A DNA stretch of 64,000 nucleotides from Halomonas zincidurans B6 (GTDB lineage: Bacteria > Pseudomonadota > Gammaproteobacteria > Pseudomonadales > Halomonadaceae), in contig NZ_JNCK01000001.1 in assembly GCF_000731955.1 (NCBI RefSeq), forward strand, positions 2,852,001 through 2,916,000, written 5' to 3'. Of this stretch, positions 33,863-42,794 are shown in pieces. The position numbers and the translations under genes were made by a program. A model generated the notes under the pieces. That model did no database searches and was not told the DNA's origin. It saw only the letters and a list, made by a program, of their open reading frames with translations. Within the stretch, counting starts at the first letter, position 1. Each line of letters begins with the position of its first letter.

Positions 33863-35760
33863 CGCCCCTTGACCGCCTTGCAGGCCAGGCTCTGCTCGGC
33901 GTTTTGCTTGAGCGTGCGCACCCGCGCCTCGAGCGTCGCACGATCGGCCTGCCCCGGCGACAATGCCTCGCCGAACACCAGCGCGACCCGCGGCCGGAAG
34001 CGCCGCGGCAACTTGGTGAAGGCCCTGCCTTCGCAATGCGAGGTCCATGACCCCCACAAGCCGGCCAGCGCCGCCGGCACCACCGGCACCGCGTCGCGGC
34101 GCAGGATCATGTCGACCCCGCGGCGAAAATACTGGACCTCGCCGTCGATGGTCAGCCGCCCCTCGGGAAACAGCATCACCACTTGACCATCGCGTAGCGC
34201 TCGGCTGACCTCCTGCATGGCGCGGCGCACCCCGCCGGGATCGCGGCGTTCGGAATCCACCGGAATCGCCCCGGCCAGGCGGAAGAACCAGTTCAGCCCC
34301 GGCGACTCGTAGATCGGCCGGTCCATCAGAAAGCGCAGCGGTCGCGGGCTGGCCCCGCCGATCACCAGCGCATCCATGAAGCTGACGTGATTGCAGACCA
34401 CCAGTGCCGGGCCTTGCGCGGGGATGTGGCCGCGTCCGACGAAACGCAGCCGATAGAGCACCCGCGTCAGGGCAAAGATCGCCAGCCGAAGTACCGCACG
34501 CGGGTTGATCGTCAGGGCCGCCAGGCCGATCAGCAGGGCGATGCCCGCCAGCCAGGCGAAGAAGACGTTGAGCGAGACGCCCAGCACGCTCAACAGCAGG
34601 ATGCCGAAGCCCGCGGCAAGCACCATGAACAGCGCATTGAGCAGGTTGTTGGCGGCGATCATGCGCGCCCGCTGATGCTCGGCGCTGATCACCTGAACCA
34701 GGGTATAAAGCGGCACGATATACAACCCGCCACCGACGCCGACCAGCGCCAGCGCCAGCGACATCACCCAGAAGCCCGGAGTGGCCAGCAGCGTGGCGAG
34801 TGACATCGCCTCGCCGGCCAGCGCCGGCTGCTCGGCAAACGTCAGCCCGCCGGCGGCGATCAACAACGCCCCCAGCGGCACCAGGCCCAGCTCGAGGCGC
34901 CCGGCGGAAAGCCGCGCGCAGAGCAGCGCCCCGCCGCCGACACCCAGCGCGAAGGCACCCAGCAGCCAGCTGACGGCGCTTTCGCCACCATGAACCACAT
35001 CGCGCACCCACGCCGGCAACTGAGTCAGATAACAGGCGCCCAGAAACCAGAACAGACTGATGCCCACCAGGGCGCGGAAGATCCGCGGTTGACGCCAACT
35101 GTCGCGCAGCACCGCGACGCTGCCGGACAACGGCCGCCAGCCGACCGGCCCGGGATCGCTGGAGGGCGCCGCCGGCACGGCCAGGCTGGTGGCGTAGCCG
35201 AGCAAGGCCACGCCGATCAGCGTGGCGCCAATCGTCAACCGCGCGGTAGCCGCGTCGAGCGAGGTCAGCACCCCCGCCAGCAGGGTGCCCAGCAGGATCG
35301 ACACGAAGGTGCCCAGATTGACCCAGGCATTGCCGCGCACCAGTTCAGTGCGCGGCAGATGCTGCGGCAGGATCGAGTACTTGACCGGCCCGAACAGCGC
35401 CGACTGGGTGCCCATCATGAATAGCAGGCCGAGCAGCAGCAGAAACTGCTCGAACCATACCGCCGCCGCGGCCAGGCACATGGTGACAAGCTCAAGCAGC
35501 TTGAGCCGACGCACCAGACGCTGCTTGTCGAGGCGGTCGGCCAGCGTGCCGCCCCAGGCCGAGAACAGCAGGAACGGCAGAATGAACAGCCCCGCCGCCA
35601 GATTGTTGAGCAGGCCGGTATCCCAGCCATAGCGCGGCACCGCAACGAAGGTCAGCAGCAGCAGCAGAATGTTCTTGAAGACGTTGTCGTTGAAGGCGCC
35701 CAGTGCCTGGGTCCAGAAGAACGGGGCGAAATGGCGGCGCGCCAGTAACGATCGGCTCAC
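33856..35760 (-). CDS. MFS transporter-acyltransferase fusion (LplT-PlsC type)
   Basis: 634 residues. The first 410 or so form a 12-helix MFS transporter resembling lysophospholipid transporter LplT (FWTQALGAFNDNVFKN). The C-terminal 200 form a 1-acylglycerolphosphate acyltransferase with NHVSFMDAL (the HX4D motif) and FPEGRLT. E. coli Aas adds an acyl-ACP synthetase, which is absent. A role in lysophospholipid flipping and reacylation is inferred. The GTG start at 35760 overlaps the TetR stop by four bases (GTGA). It converges on the CorB-like gene. Confidence 0.88.
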   Translation of the reverse strand: MSRSLLARRHFAPFFWTQALGAFNDNVFKNILLLLLTFVAVPRYGWDTGLLNNLAAGLFILPFLLFSAWGGTLADRLDKQRLVRRLKLLELVTMCLAAAAVWFEQFLLLLGLLFMMGTQSALFGPVKYSILPQHLPRTELVRGNAWVNLGTFVSILLGTLLAGVLTSLDAATARLTIGATLIGVALLGYATSLAVPAAPSSDPGPVGWRPLSGSVAVLRDSWRQPRIFRALVGISLFWFLGACYLTQLPAWVRDVVHGGESAVSWLLGAFALGVGGGALLCARLSAGRLELGLVPLGALLIAAGGLTFAEQPALAGEAMSLATLLATPGFWVMSLALALVGVGGGLYIVPLYTLVQVISAEHQRARMIAANNLLNALFMVLAAGFGILLLSVLGVSLNVFFAWLAGIALLIGLAALTINPRAVLRLAIFALTRVLYRLRFVGRGHIPAQGPALVVCNHVSFMDALVIGGASPRPLRFLMDRPIYESPGLNWFFRLAGAIPVDSERRDPGGVRRAMQEVSRALRDGQVVMLFPEGRLTIDGEVQYFRRGVDMILRRDAVPVVPAALAGLWGSWTSHCEGRAFTKLPRRFRPRVALVFGEALSPGQADRATLEARVRTLKQNAEQSLACKAVKGRQ

Positions 35761-36371
35761 GGCGTCCTCGGGCTGTGCCTGAGCCCGGCGAGAATGGTGG
35801 TCAGGAGCTGGTCGAGCAGTTCGCCGACTTCCAGCTGGTGGCCTTGCCAGTAGCCCAGGCGCTCGTTCAGGCCCAACTGGACCAGGCCGTGAACGCTGCC
35901 CCACAGGGTGCGCGCCATGCGCCGCGATTCGAGTGCATCGAGATCCGGCTGGTACTCCTTGAGGGTCGCTTCGACACGGGTGAACAGGCCCTCGATCATG
36001 CTGCTCTGACGCTGGTCGAGCTCGCCCTCCTGGGCCAGCGGGTAGTCGAACAGCAACTGCCAGCGGTAGGGATCCTGACGAGCGAATTGCCAGTAGGCCG
36101 TCGCCAGCGCCTTGAGGCGCGGCTCGGGCGCGGCCTCGCCCATCTCCTCGATGGCTCCGCGCAAGCGTTCGAGGGTTTCGATATTGACGTACTGCAGTAG
36201 ATTGTTGAAGCTGCCGTACAGCTTCAGCAGGGTACTGGGCGCGCAGCCGATTTCCCGAGCCAGCGCACGCAGCGAGAGCGTATGCACGGGCTGTTCACGC
36301 AGCCAGCCATCGCATGCCGTCATGACCTGGGCATGCAACGCCTCGGGCGCATGCTGTCTGGGACGTGCCAT
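35757..36371 (-). CDS. TetR-family transcriptional regulator
   Basis: 204 residues. The N-terminal helix-turn-helix is TLSLRALAREIGCAPSTLLKLYGSFNNLLQYVN, typical of TetR. The C-terminal ligand domain is of the WHG subtype (SVHGLVQLGLNERLGYW). The start at 36371 has GAGG eight bases upstream. Its stop overlaps the transporter-acyltransferase start, so the two are translated together, and it probably regulates this two-gene operon in response to a lipid-like ligand. That is inference from arrangement. Confidence 0.88.
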   Translation of the reverse strand: MARPRQHAPEALHAQVMTACDGWLREQPVHTLSLRALAREIGCAPSTLLKLYGSFNNLLQYVNIETLERLRGAIEEMGEAAPEPRLKALATAYWQFARQDPYRWQLLFDYPLAQEGELDQRQSSMIEGLFTRVEATLKEYQPDLDALESRRMARTLWGSVHGLVQLGLNERLGYWQGHQLEVGELLDQLLTTILAGLRHSPRTP

Positions 36372-36534
36372 TGAGTTCCTCGTCTCGTCGCCCGTCCGAC
36401 GTTGGACGGCGTGATCGAACACTGTTTTCACCCAGCATATCGACACCGGGCGTAAACGCAAGCCCGCTGAGTGCGACTACACCCTGTGCCGACACCTCCT
36501 CACCGCGCGCCAGCGCACCGTTCCAGGAGAGCCC

Positions 36535-37221
36535 ATGGCCGGACGCCTGCACATCGCCGCGCACCCGCTCGCCGAGCTGATGGACGGACTGCACGTCGAT
36601 CAGCCGCTGCAGCAAAGCCCCAACCGCGCCCCGCGCAATCCGCTATCGATCGTTCGCCAGACAGGCTCGGGATGGCATCTGGCCACGGCGTTCTGGGGGC
36701 TGACGCCGCCCTGGCTCAAGGTGCTCGATCACGCGCCGCACTGCGCGCGCGCCGAATCCCTCGATGAACGCGCCATGTTCCGTGACGCCTTTGCCGCGCG
36801 ACGCTGCGTGATCCCGGTCAGCGGCGTCTACCTGTGGAAGATCCAGCCGCGCATGAAGCAGCCGTTTCTGATCACCCGGGGCGACCGCGGCCCCCTGCTG
36901 CTCGCCGGGTTGTGGTGCCGCTACCACACCACGCTGAGTGCCTACAATGATTCCACGGCGCTGATCACGGTGCCGGCCAATCCCTTGCTGGCTCCGCTCA
37001 GCGAGCGCTTTCCGGCGCTGATAGCGCCCCAACGCCTTGCCGAATGGCTCGACCCGGCGACGCCGCTGTCGCGGGTACGTGACGGCCTGTCGCCGGCGCC
37101 TTTGGAACTGTTGGGCGCTTTTCCTGTATCAAGACAGGTAAACGACCCCGCCAATCAGGATTGGGCCTGCGGCCGCCCCACCGGCAAGATGATCCGTTGG
37201 CATAGCGAACAGGAGACATGA
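36535..37221 (+). CDS. SRAP-fold protein lacking catalytic residues (YedK/HMCES pseudoenzyme)
   Basis: 228 residues. SRAP proteins such as E. coli YedK shield abasic sites in single-stranded DNA by a thiazolidine link to Cys2. The fold is clear: FWGLTPPWLK, HCARAESLDERAMFRDAF, RCVIPVSGVYLWK and LAPLSERFPALI align with YedK blocks. But Cys2 is Ala (ATG GCC GGA CGC), the Asn before ARAES is Cys70, the catalytic Glu of FYEWK is Leu100, and the His before ERFP is Ser156. Arg72 remains. AGGAG precedes the ATG, so this start is sound. Its stop overlaps the protease gene by ATGA. Confidence 0.85.
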   Translation: MAGRLHIAAHPLAELMDGLHVDQPLQQSPNRAPRNPLSIVRQTGSGWHLATAFWGLTPPWLKVLDHAPHCARAESLDERAMFRDAFAARRCVIPVSGVYLWKIQPRMKQPFLITRGDRGPLLLAGLWCRYHTTLSAYNDSTALITVPANPLLAPLSERFPALIAPQRLAEWLDPATPLSRVRDGLSPAPLELLGAFPVSRQVNDPANQDWACGRPTGKMIRWHSEQET

Positions 37222-40046
37222 TGCACTCACTGCGATCCCGGTCCAGCGCCCTTGCGCTGCTCCTCGGCCTGCTGTTCAGCGTACCGGCCATGGCCGACGA
37301 TGGCAGCCAAGCCACGACGGCCGACTCAGCCTCCCCGATCGTCAGCCCTAACGACAACCGCGACTACCGTAGCCTGACGCTGGACAACGGGCTCGAAGTA
37401 TTGCTGATCAGCGATCCTGACGCCGACAAGGCCGCCGCGGCAATGAATGTCGCCGTCGGCAGCAGCCAGAATCCCGAGGCCACTCCGGGTCTGGCACATT
37501 TTCTCGAGCACATGCTGTTTCTGGGCACCGAGCGCTATCCGCAAGCCGACAGCTACCAGCAATACATCAACCAGCACGGCGGCAGTCACAACGCCTTCAC
37601 CGCCAGCCGCGACACCAACTATTTCTTCGATATCGAGCCTGGCGCACTCGAGGGTGCGCTCGATCGCTTCAGCCAGTTCTTCATCGCCCCGCGCTTCAAC
37701 GCCGATTATGTCGACCGCGAGCGCCAAGCCGTGAACTCCGAGTACCAGGCCCGACTGCGTGACGATGGGCGTCGCGTCAACGAAGCCATGAACCAGGCGC
37801 TCAACCCCGAGCATCCCTCGACACGTTTCGCCGTGGGCAATCTCGAGACGCTCGAGGATGGCAGCCAATCACTGCGTCAATCGCTGATCGACTTCTACCA
37901 GGCCCGCTATGGCGCCAACGTGATGAATCTGGTGGTGATCGCCCCGCAATCGCTGGAAACCCTGGAAGGCTGGGTTCGCGACGATTTCGCCGCCATCCCC
38001 GATCGTGGCCTGACCCGGCCCACCCTGCCTCAACCGTTGCTGACCGACGAGCAGCTGCCGGCTCGGCTCGCGGTCAAGAGCCTCGAGGATCGCCGCCAGG
38101 TGCGCTTCGTCTTTCCCATCGCCGACCCGCAACAGGATTATCGTCACAAGTCGCTCGACTACCTCGCCAACCTGCTCGGCCACGAGGGCCAAGGCAGCCT
38201 GCTGGCTGCGCTGCGCCAAGCCGGCTGGGCCGATGGGCTGTCCGCGGGTAGCGCGCAGGGCGACGGGGACGACGCGCTGTTCGTGGTCGACATCAGCCTG
38301 ACGCCACAGGGCGCCAAGCGGCTCGACCGGATCCAGGCCAGCCTGTTCGCGATGATCGAGCGTATCCGCAAATCAGGCCTCGATGCCTGGCGCTACCAGG
38401 AGCAGGCCCAACTCGCCGAGCAGGATTTCCGCTTTCAGCAGCGCGGCGAGCTCATCGACCTGGCCAGCAGCCTGGCGATGAACATGGCCTACTATCCGCT
38501 CGAGGACGTCCAGTACGGGCCGTACCGCATGGATGGCTATCAGCCCGACGAGCTGCGCACGATCCTCGCCAAGCTCACCCCCGAGCGCCTGCTGCGCGTC
38601 TACAGCGGGCCCGCTGTCGAAGGCGAGCAAACCACCGAGTGGTTCGACGCGCCCTATCGGCTAGCGCGCCTCGACGAGTGGCCCCCGGCCGAGCCGCTCG
38701 ACGGGCTGGCATTGCCCGAGCCCAACCCCTACATCGCCGAGAACCTGAGCCTGCTGCCGCTCGATTCCGCACCGCCCAAGGCACTGATCGACACCCCCGA
38801 GCACGCCCTGTGGTATCGCCCCGACGCAAGCTTCGGTACGCCGCGCGTCGAGTGGCGCTTCAGCCTGCAGAACCCCGCCGCGGCAAACAAGGCACGCGAT
38901 GCCGCCCTGACCCGGCTGCTCGCCGGCTGGCTCAACGACAGCCTCAACGAAGCGCTCTATCCGGCGCGCCTGGCCGGCCAGTCGTTCAACGCCTACGCCC
39001 ATGGCCGCGGCATGACGCTGTCGTTTTCCGGCTGGCGGGACAATCAGGAGCGGGTCATTCAACGCGTGCTCGAACAGCTGCGCCAGGGCGAGATCGCCGC
39101 GGACAGCGTGGCGCGCGTCAAGCTAGGGCTCGAGCGCCAATGGCGCAATGCCCCCCAGGGACCGCTCTACCAGCAAATGCAACAGACCCTGGGCGACGCA
39201 TTGATTCGTCCCAGCTGGTCGAATACCGCCCTGCTCGACGCCATCGACACCCTCGACGCCGACGACCTGCGCGCCTATCGCCGGCGCTTTCTGGATAGCC
39301 TGCACCTCGAGAGCCTGGCGGTCGGCAACCTCGAGCCGGCACGGGCGCGTCGCGTGGGGCTGAGCGTCGCCAATGCCCTGGCCCCCGAGCTGGCCGATTC
39401 AGCGATCCCCGATCTCGAGACGCTTGAGGTGCCCCGCGAGCCGCCGACCCTGCATCCGCGCTCGACACGCAACGACAGCGCCGTGCTGGGCTACCTGCAG
39501 GGCAACGACCGCTCGCTGGATAGCCAGGCCCGGCTGGCAGTGCTCGGCCAGTTGATCGAGACGCCCTTCTACGCGCAGCTGCGTACCGAGGAGCAGCTCG
39601 GCTACATCGTCAACGCCGGCTATCAGCCGCTGCTCGAGGCGCCCGGCATCAGCCTGCTGGTCCAGTCACCGAGCGCCGACGTCGCACGCATCCAGTCGCG
39701 TATCGACGCCTTCCTCGGCGACTTCGGCAAGCGTCTGGCCGGACTCGACGCAGCGAGCCTCGCGCCCTACCGTCAGGCGGTGCAAGACCGGCTGCTCGAA
39801 CGCGATGCGTCGTTGTCCGAGCTGACCCAGCGGCTATGGCTCGAGCTGGCCTACGACGACACCGATTTCGATCGCCGCCAGCGGCTGGCCGAACGGGTCT
39901 CGAATCTCGACGTCGAGGATATACGCAAGGCCTGGCAGAACCTGCAAGCGAGCCCGGCGCTGACCGTCACCTTCGCCCCCGGCGACGCGCCTAGCGAGGT
40001 GAGTGCCCGGACCGCCGGCTTCGAGGCGTTGCCCGAACGGCGCTGA
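37218..40046 (+). CDS. Periplasmic M16 zinc protease, pitrilysin type
   Basis: 942 residues, close to E. coli protease III (PtrA, 962). A signal peptide (cleavage near VPAMA, about 26) sends it to the periplasm. The inverted zinc motif HFLEH (HxxEH) is followed by NSEYQ with the third ligand Glu about 75 residues on. Four M16 homology domains follow, as in the PtrA/insulysin clamshell, with the substrate-strand motif TEEQLGYIVNAGY. Its ATG overlaps the SRAP stop codon, so the two are translated together. A terminator follows. Confidence 0.9.
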   Translation: MMHSLRSRSSALALLLGLLFSVPAMADDGSQATTADSASPIVSPNDNRDYRSLTLDNGLEVLLISDPDADKAAAAMNVAVGSSQNPEATPGLAHFLEHMLFLGTERYPQADSYQQYINQHGGSHNAFTASRDTNYFFDIEPGALEGALDRFSQFFIAPRFNADYVDRERQAVNSEYQARLRDDGRRVNEAMNQALNPEHPSTRFAVGNLETLEDGSQSLRQSLIDFYQARYGANVMNLVVIAPQSLETLEGWVRDDFAAIPDRGLTRPTLPQPLLTDEQLPARLAVKSLEDRRQVRFVFPIADPQQDYRHKSLDYLANLLGHEGQGSLLAALRQAGWADGLSAGSAQGDGDDALFVVDISLTPQGAKRLDRIQASLFAMIERIRKSGLDAWRYQEQAQLAEQDFRFQQRGELIDLASSLAMNMAYYPLEDVQYGPYRMDGYQPDELRTILAKLTPERLLRVYSGPAVEGEQTTEWFDAPYRLARLDEWPPAEPLDGLALPEPNPYIAENLSLLPLDSAPPKALIDTPEHALWYRPDASFGTPRVEWRFSLQNPAAANKARDAALTRLLAGWLNDSLNEALYPARLAGQSFNAYAHGRGMTLSFSGWRDNQERVIQRVLEQLRQGEIAADSVARVKLGLERQWRNAPQGPLYQQMQQTLGDALIRPSWSNTALLDAIDTLDADDLRAYRRRFLDSLHLESLAVGNLEPARARRVGLSVANALAPELADSAIPDLETLEVPREPPTLHPRSTRNDSAVLGYLQGNDRSLDSQARLAVLGQLIETPFYAQLRTEEQLGYIVNAGYQPLLEAPGISLLVQSPSADVARIQSRIDAFLGDFGKRLAGLDAASLAPYRQAVQDRLLERDASLSELTQRLWLELAYDDTDFDRRQRLAERVSNLDVEDIRKAWQNLQASPALTVTFAPGDAPSEVSARTAGFEALPERR

Positions 40047-40075
40047 ACCGCCATCGCTCAGCGTCATCCGCAAAA

Positions 40076-40106
40076 ACGCCCGCCGGTAATCCCGGCGGGC
40101 GTCTTG
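40076..40106 (+). terminator. Terminator of the SRAP-protease pair
   Basis: An 11-bp stem (40076-40086 with 40092-40102) closes a five-base loop, then CTTGTTGT. AAAAA precedes it, so it may also work from the other strand, where sbcB ends at 40154. Confidence 0.75.
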
Positions 40107-40153
40107 TTGTGCCTGTTGACCACGGGTCGCTAACGCCGGCCATCCCGTTCACG

Positions 40154-41614
40154 CTACTCGAAGGCCTGGGGCGGCATCATCGCCTCGACATGCATGACCA
40201 GTTCCTCGAGCACCTGACGATCGCGATCGCTCAGCGCGACCTGGTTGAGCTGCTCGATTTCGCGGGCAAACGCCTTGAGAGTCAGAATCCCCAGCGAGGT
40301 ATCGTTCATCCGCGCCCAGCGAAACGCCTCCCACTGCTGCTGCTCCTCGCTATTCAAGGTGTCGGGATAGCTGCGTGCGCGCAGCCGGAACAGCATCTCC
40401 TCGAGTCGCGGGTCCTGAAAGGCGAAGGCCGTCTCGCCCAGCGTCTGGGGCTCGGTTTCGTGAACGCGCTGCATCTGCTGACGATCGGCCGGCGAGAAGA
40501 AACCGCCGGAGTAGAGCATCATGTCCGGGTCGCTGGGCGTCTTGCCCGGGCCATCGGCGAACGCCGCAGCGGCCTTGCGGGCCGCCTCGGGGCGTGCGCG
40601 CAGCGCCTGCCAGTGACCCTCGCAGCGCGCGCGGTCGAGCTTGAGCCGCGCCTGCACCTCGTCAGTCAGCGCCGAGATCGGCAGCAGTACCGGGCTACGG
40701 TTGATGTGGATGACCTTGAGCGGGATCCGCGATTCGCCCTCGCTGAGCTCGTCGGCACTGGCGAAGACCCGGGCGCGGATCGCCGCGACGTCGAGTTCGA
40801 ACAGCGGCTCGGGATCGACGCTCAGGTCGTAGACGATCACCCCGTTGGGGTTCGATGGATGCTCGGCCAGCGGCATCACCAGCGCACTGCAGCCGCGGCT
40901 GGCCGGATAGCGCCGCGAGATGTGCAGCATCGGCTTGTGCGTGGGAATATCCAATAGCCTGGCCACCGCGCGCTTGCGGCGCAGCTCGAGCAGGTAGCCG
41001 AACAACTTGGGATTGCGCGCGCGCAAAAGCCGCGCCAGGGCGATCGTCGCGCGCACGTCGGCCAGCGCATCGTGGGCGCCGGCGTGCTCGATGCCGTTGG
41101 CCGCGGTGAGATCCTCGAGCCGGAAGCTCGGCGCGCCGTCCTCGCGCAGCGGCCACTTTATGCCCGCCGGGCGCAGCGCATGAAAGGCCCGCACCACGTC
41201 GATCAGATCCCAGCGCGAGTTGCCGTTCTGCCACTCGCGGGCATAGGGGTCGAGGAAATTGCGATAGAACAGATGGCGAGTGACCTCGTCGTCGAAGCGC
41301 AGGCTGTTGTAGCCCAGCACGCAGGTGCCCGGCACGCTCATCTCGGCGTTGATGCGCGCCGCGAACTCCATCTCGGGCAGCCCGCGCCGGCGCGCCGTTT
41401 GCGGCGTGATACCAGTGATCAGGCAGGCCTGCGGCGCCGGCAGGTAATCGTCCGCCGGCTGGCAGTAAAGCGCCAACGGCTCGCCGACCTCGTTGAAATC
41501 GGCATCGGTGCGGATGGCCGCGAACTGGGAAGGTCTGTCGCTGCGCGGATCGGCGCCGAACGTCTCGTAGTCGTGCCACAGGAATGTCTGCGGCGAATCG
41601 TTGCGCTGCGCCAT
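40154..41614 (-). CDS. sbcB: Exodeoxyribonuclease I
   Basis: Degrades single-stranded DNA 3' to 5' in recombination and mismatch repair. The 486-residue protein has the DEDDh motifs: WHDYETFGADP (Asp/Glu pair), LGYNSLRFDDEV, and GAHDALADVRATIALARLL with the His and Asp. The SH3-like and C-terminal ExoI domains follow, and the C-terminal region ends near LEELVMHVEAM. It lies on the same strand 68 bp downstream of minE. Partial unwinding partners such as RecJ are also in this window. Confidence 0.95.
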   Translation of the reverse strand: MAQRNDSPQTFLWHDYETFGADPRSDRPSQFAAIRTDADFNEVGEPLALYCQPADDYLPAPQACLITGITPQTARRRGLPEMEFAARINAEMSVPGTCVLGYNSLRFDDEVTRHLFYRNFLDPYAREWQNGNSRWDLIDVVRAFHALRPAGIKWPLREDGAPSFRLEDLTAANGIEHAGAHDALADVRATIALARLLRARNPKLFGYLLELRRKRAVARLLDIPTHKPMLHISRRYPASRGCSALVMPLAEHPSNPNGVIVYDLSVDPEPLFELDVAAIRARVFASADELSEGESRIPLKVIHINRSPVLLPISALTDEVQARLKLDRARCEGHWQALRARPEAARKAAAAFADGPGKTPSDPDMMLYSGGFFSPADRQQMQRVHETEPQTLGETAFAFQDPRLEEMLFRLRARSYPDTLNSEEQQQWEAFRWARMNDTSLGILTLKAFAREIEQLNQVALSDRDRQVLEELVMHVEAMMPPQAFE

Positions 41615-41682
41615 GCACGCTCCCTCTACCGGCTCAAAGGGTCCAGACTAGCACAGCGCCTCGCCCGACTCAGCAACCCCGG

Positions 41683-41931
41683 TCAGCGCGGCAACGTGAC
41701 GTTGAGCTCGAGCACCGAGCAGTCGTCTTCGCTGTCGAGGGTGATGTTGATGGCATCCTGATCGACATTGACGTAGCGCCGAATCACTTCCAGCAATTCC
41801 CTCTCGAGCATCGGCATGTAATCCGGCTGGTCACGCTGGCTGCGCTGGTGCGCCACGATGATCTGCAGGCGCTCCTTGGCGACCGACGCGGATTTCTTGC
41901 GTTCACGCTTGAGAAATTCGAGTAGCTTCAC
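41683..41931 (-). CDS. minE: Cell division topological specificity factor MinE
   Basis: 82 residues. It stimulates MinD ATPase and drives pole-to-pole oscillation of MinCD. The N-terminal membrane/MinD-contact helix (LEFLKRERKKSASVAKERLQIIVAHQR) and the C-terminal dimer domain (LERELLEVIRRYV) match the family. The start codon is GTG at 41931, overlapping the minD stop (GTGA), with GGAGG nine bases upstream. It is the last gene of minCDE. Confidence 0.96.
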   Translation of the reverse strand: MKLLEFLKRERKKSASVAKERLQIIVAHQRSQRDQPDYMPMLERELLEVIRRYVNVDQDAINITLDSEDDCSVLELNVTLPR

Positions 41932-42746
41932 CGACGACCTCCTCCGAACATGCGGGAGAGCAGGCTCTTCTTCTGATACTCATGGAAACGCAAAGGCACT
42001 TCTTCGCCGAGCAGGCGGGAGACCGTATCGGTGTAGGCCTGGCCGGCATCGCTCTTCAGGTCATGGGTCACCGGAACGCCCTGGTTGGACGCTCGCAACA
42101 CCGCCTCGGACTCGGGGATCAGGCCGATCAGGTTGATCGCCAGGATCTCGTGGATGTCCTCAAGGTTGAGCATGTCACCGCCGGTGACCCGTTCCGGATC
42201 GTAGCGCGTGATCAGCAGGTGCTCCTTGACCGGATCGCGATTCTGCTCGGCGCGCCGAGTCTTGGAACCCAGCAGGCCGAGGATGCGATCAGAGTCGCGC
42301 ACCGAGGAGACTTCGGGATTGGTCACCACCACCGCCTCGTCGGCGAAATACATGGCCAGCTGCGCGCCGCGCTCGATGCCCGCCGGCGAATCGCAGACCA
42401 CGTAATCGAAGTCCTTGCCCAGGGTGTCGAGCACCTTCTCGACGCCCTCGGCGGTCAGCGCATCCTTGTCGCGGGTCTGCGAGGCCGGCAGGATATGCAG
42501 GTTCTCGACCCGCTTGTCGCGGATCATCGCCTGATTGAGCCCCGCCTCGCCCTGGATCACGTTGATCAGGTCGTAGACCACGCGTCGTTCGCAGCCCATG
42601 ATCAAATCGAGGTTACGCAACCCCACGTCGAAGTCGATTACCACCGTTTTCTTGCCGCGCAGTGCCAGCCCGGTGGCGATGGCTGCTGCACTGGTCGTTT
42701 TTCCGACCCCGCCCTTGCCGGAGGTCACTACAATGATCTTGGCCAA
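41928..42746 (-). CDS. minD: Septum site-determining ATPase MinD
   Basis: Deviant Walker A ATPase (GKGGVGKTT at about 10-18) that binds the membrane when ATP-bound and carries MinC. It has 272 residues and ends in the amphipathic membrane-targeting helix KKSLLSRMFGG. The start codon is TTG at 42746, giving the standard MAKIIVVTSGKGGVGKTT start, with AGGA eight bases upstream. It follows minC by 48 bp and overlaps minE by four bases. Confidence 0.97.
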   Translation of the reverse strand: MAKIIVVTSGKGGVGKTTSAAAIATGLALRGKKTVVIDFDVGLRNLDLIMGCERRVVYDLINVIQGEAGLNQAMIRDKRVENLHILPASQTRDKDALTAEGVEKVLDTLGKDFDYVVCDSPAGIERGAQLAMYFADEAVVVTNPEVSSVRDSDRILGLLGSKTRRAEQNRDPVKEHLLITRYDPERVTGGDMLNLEDIHEILAINLIGLIPESEAVLRASNQGVPVTHDLKSDAGQAYTDTVSRLLGEEVPLRFHEYQKKSLLSRMFGGGRR

Positions 42747-42794
42747 GATAAGCTTCCTGTTGCTGATATCGAAGATCGTCTCGCCGCGGCCGGC

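Noticed and set aside
32744..35098. 784-residue minus-strand frame covering CorB-like and fusion genes
   Set aside because: Out of frame with both; the fusion gene's own frame has all motifs.
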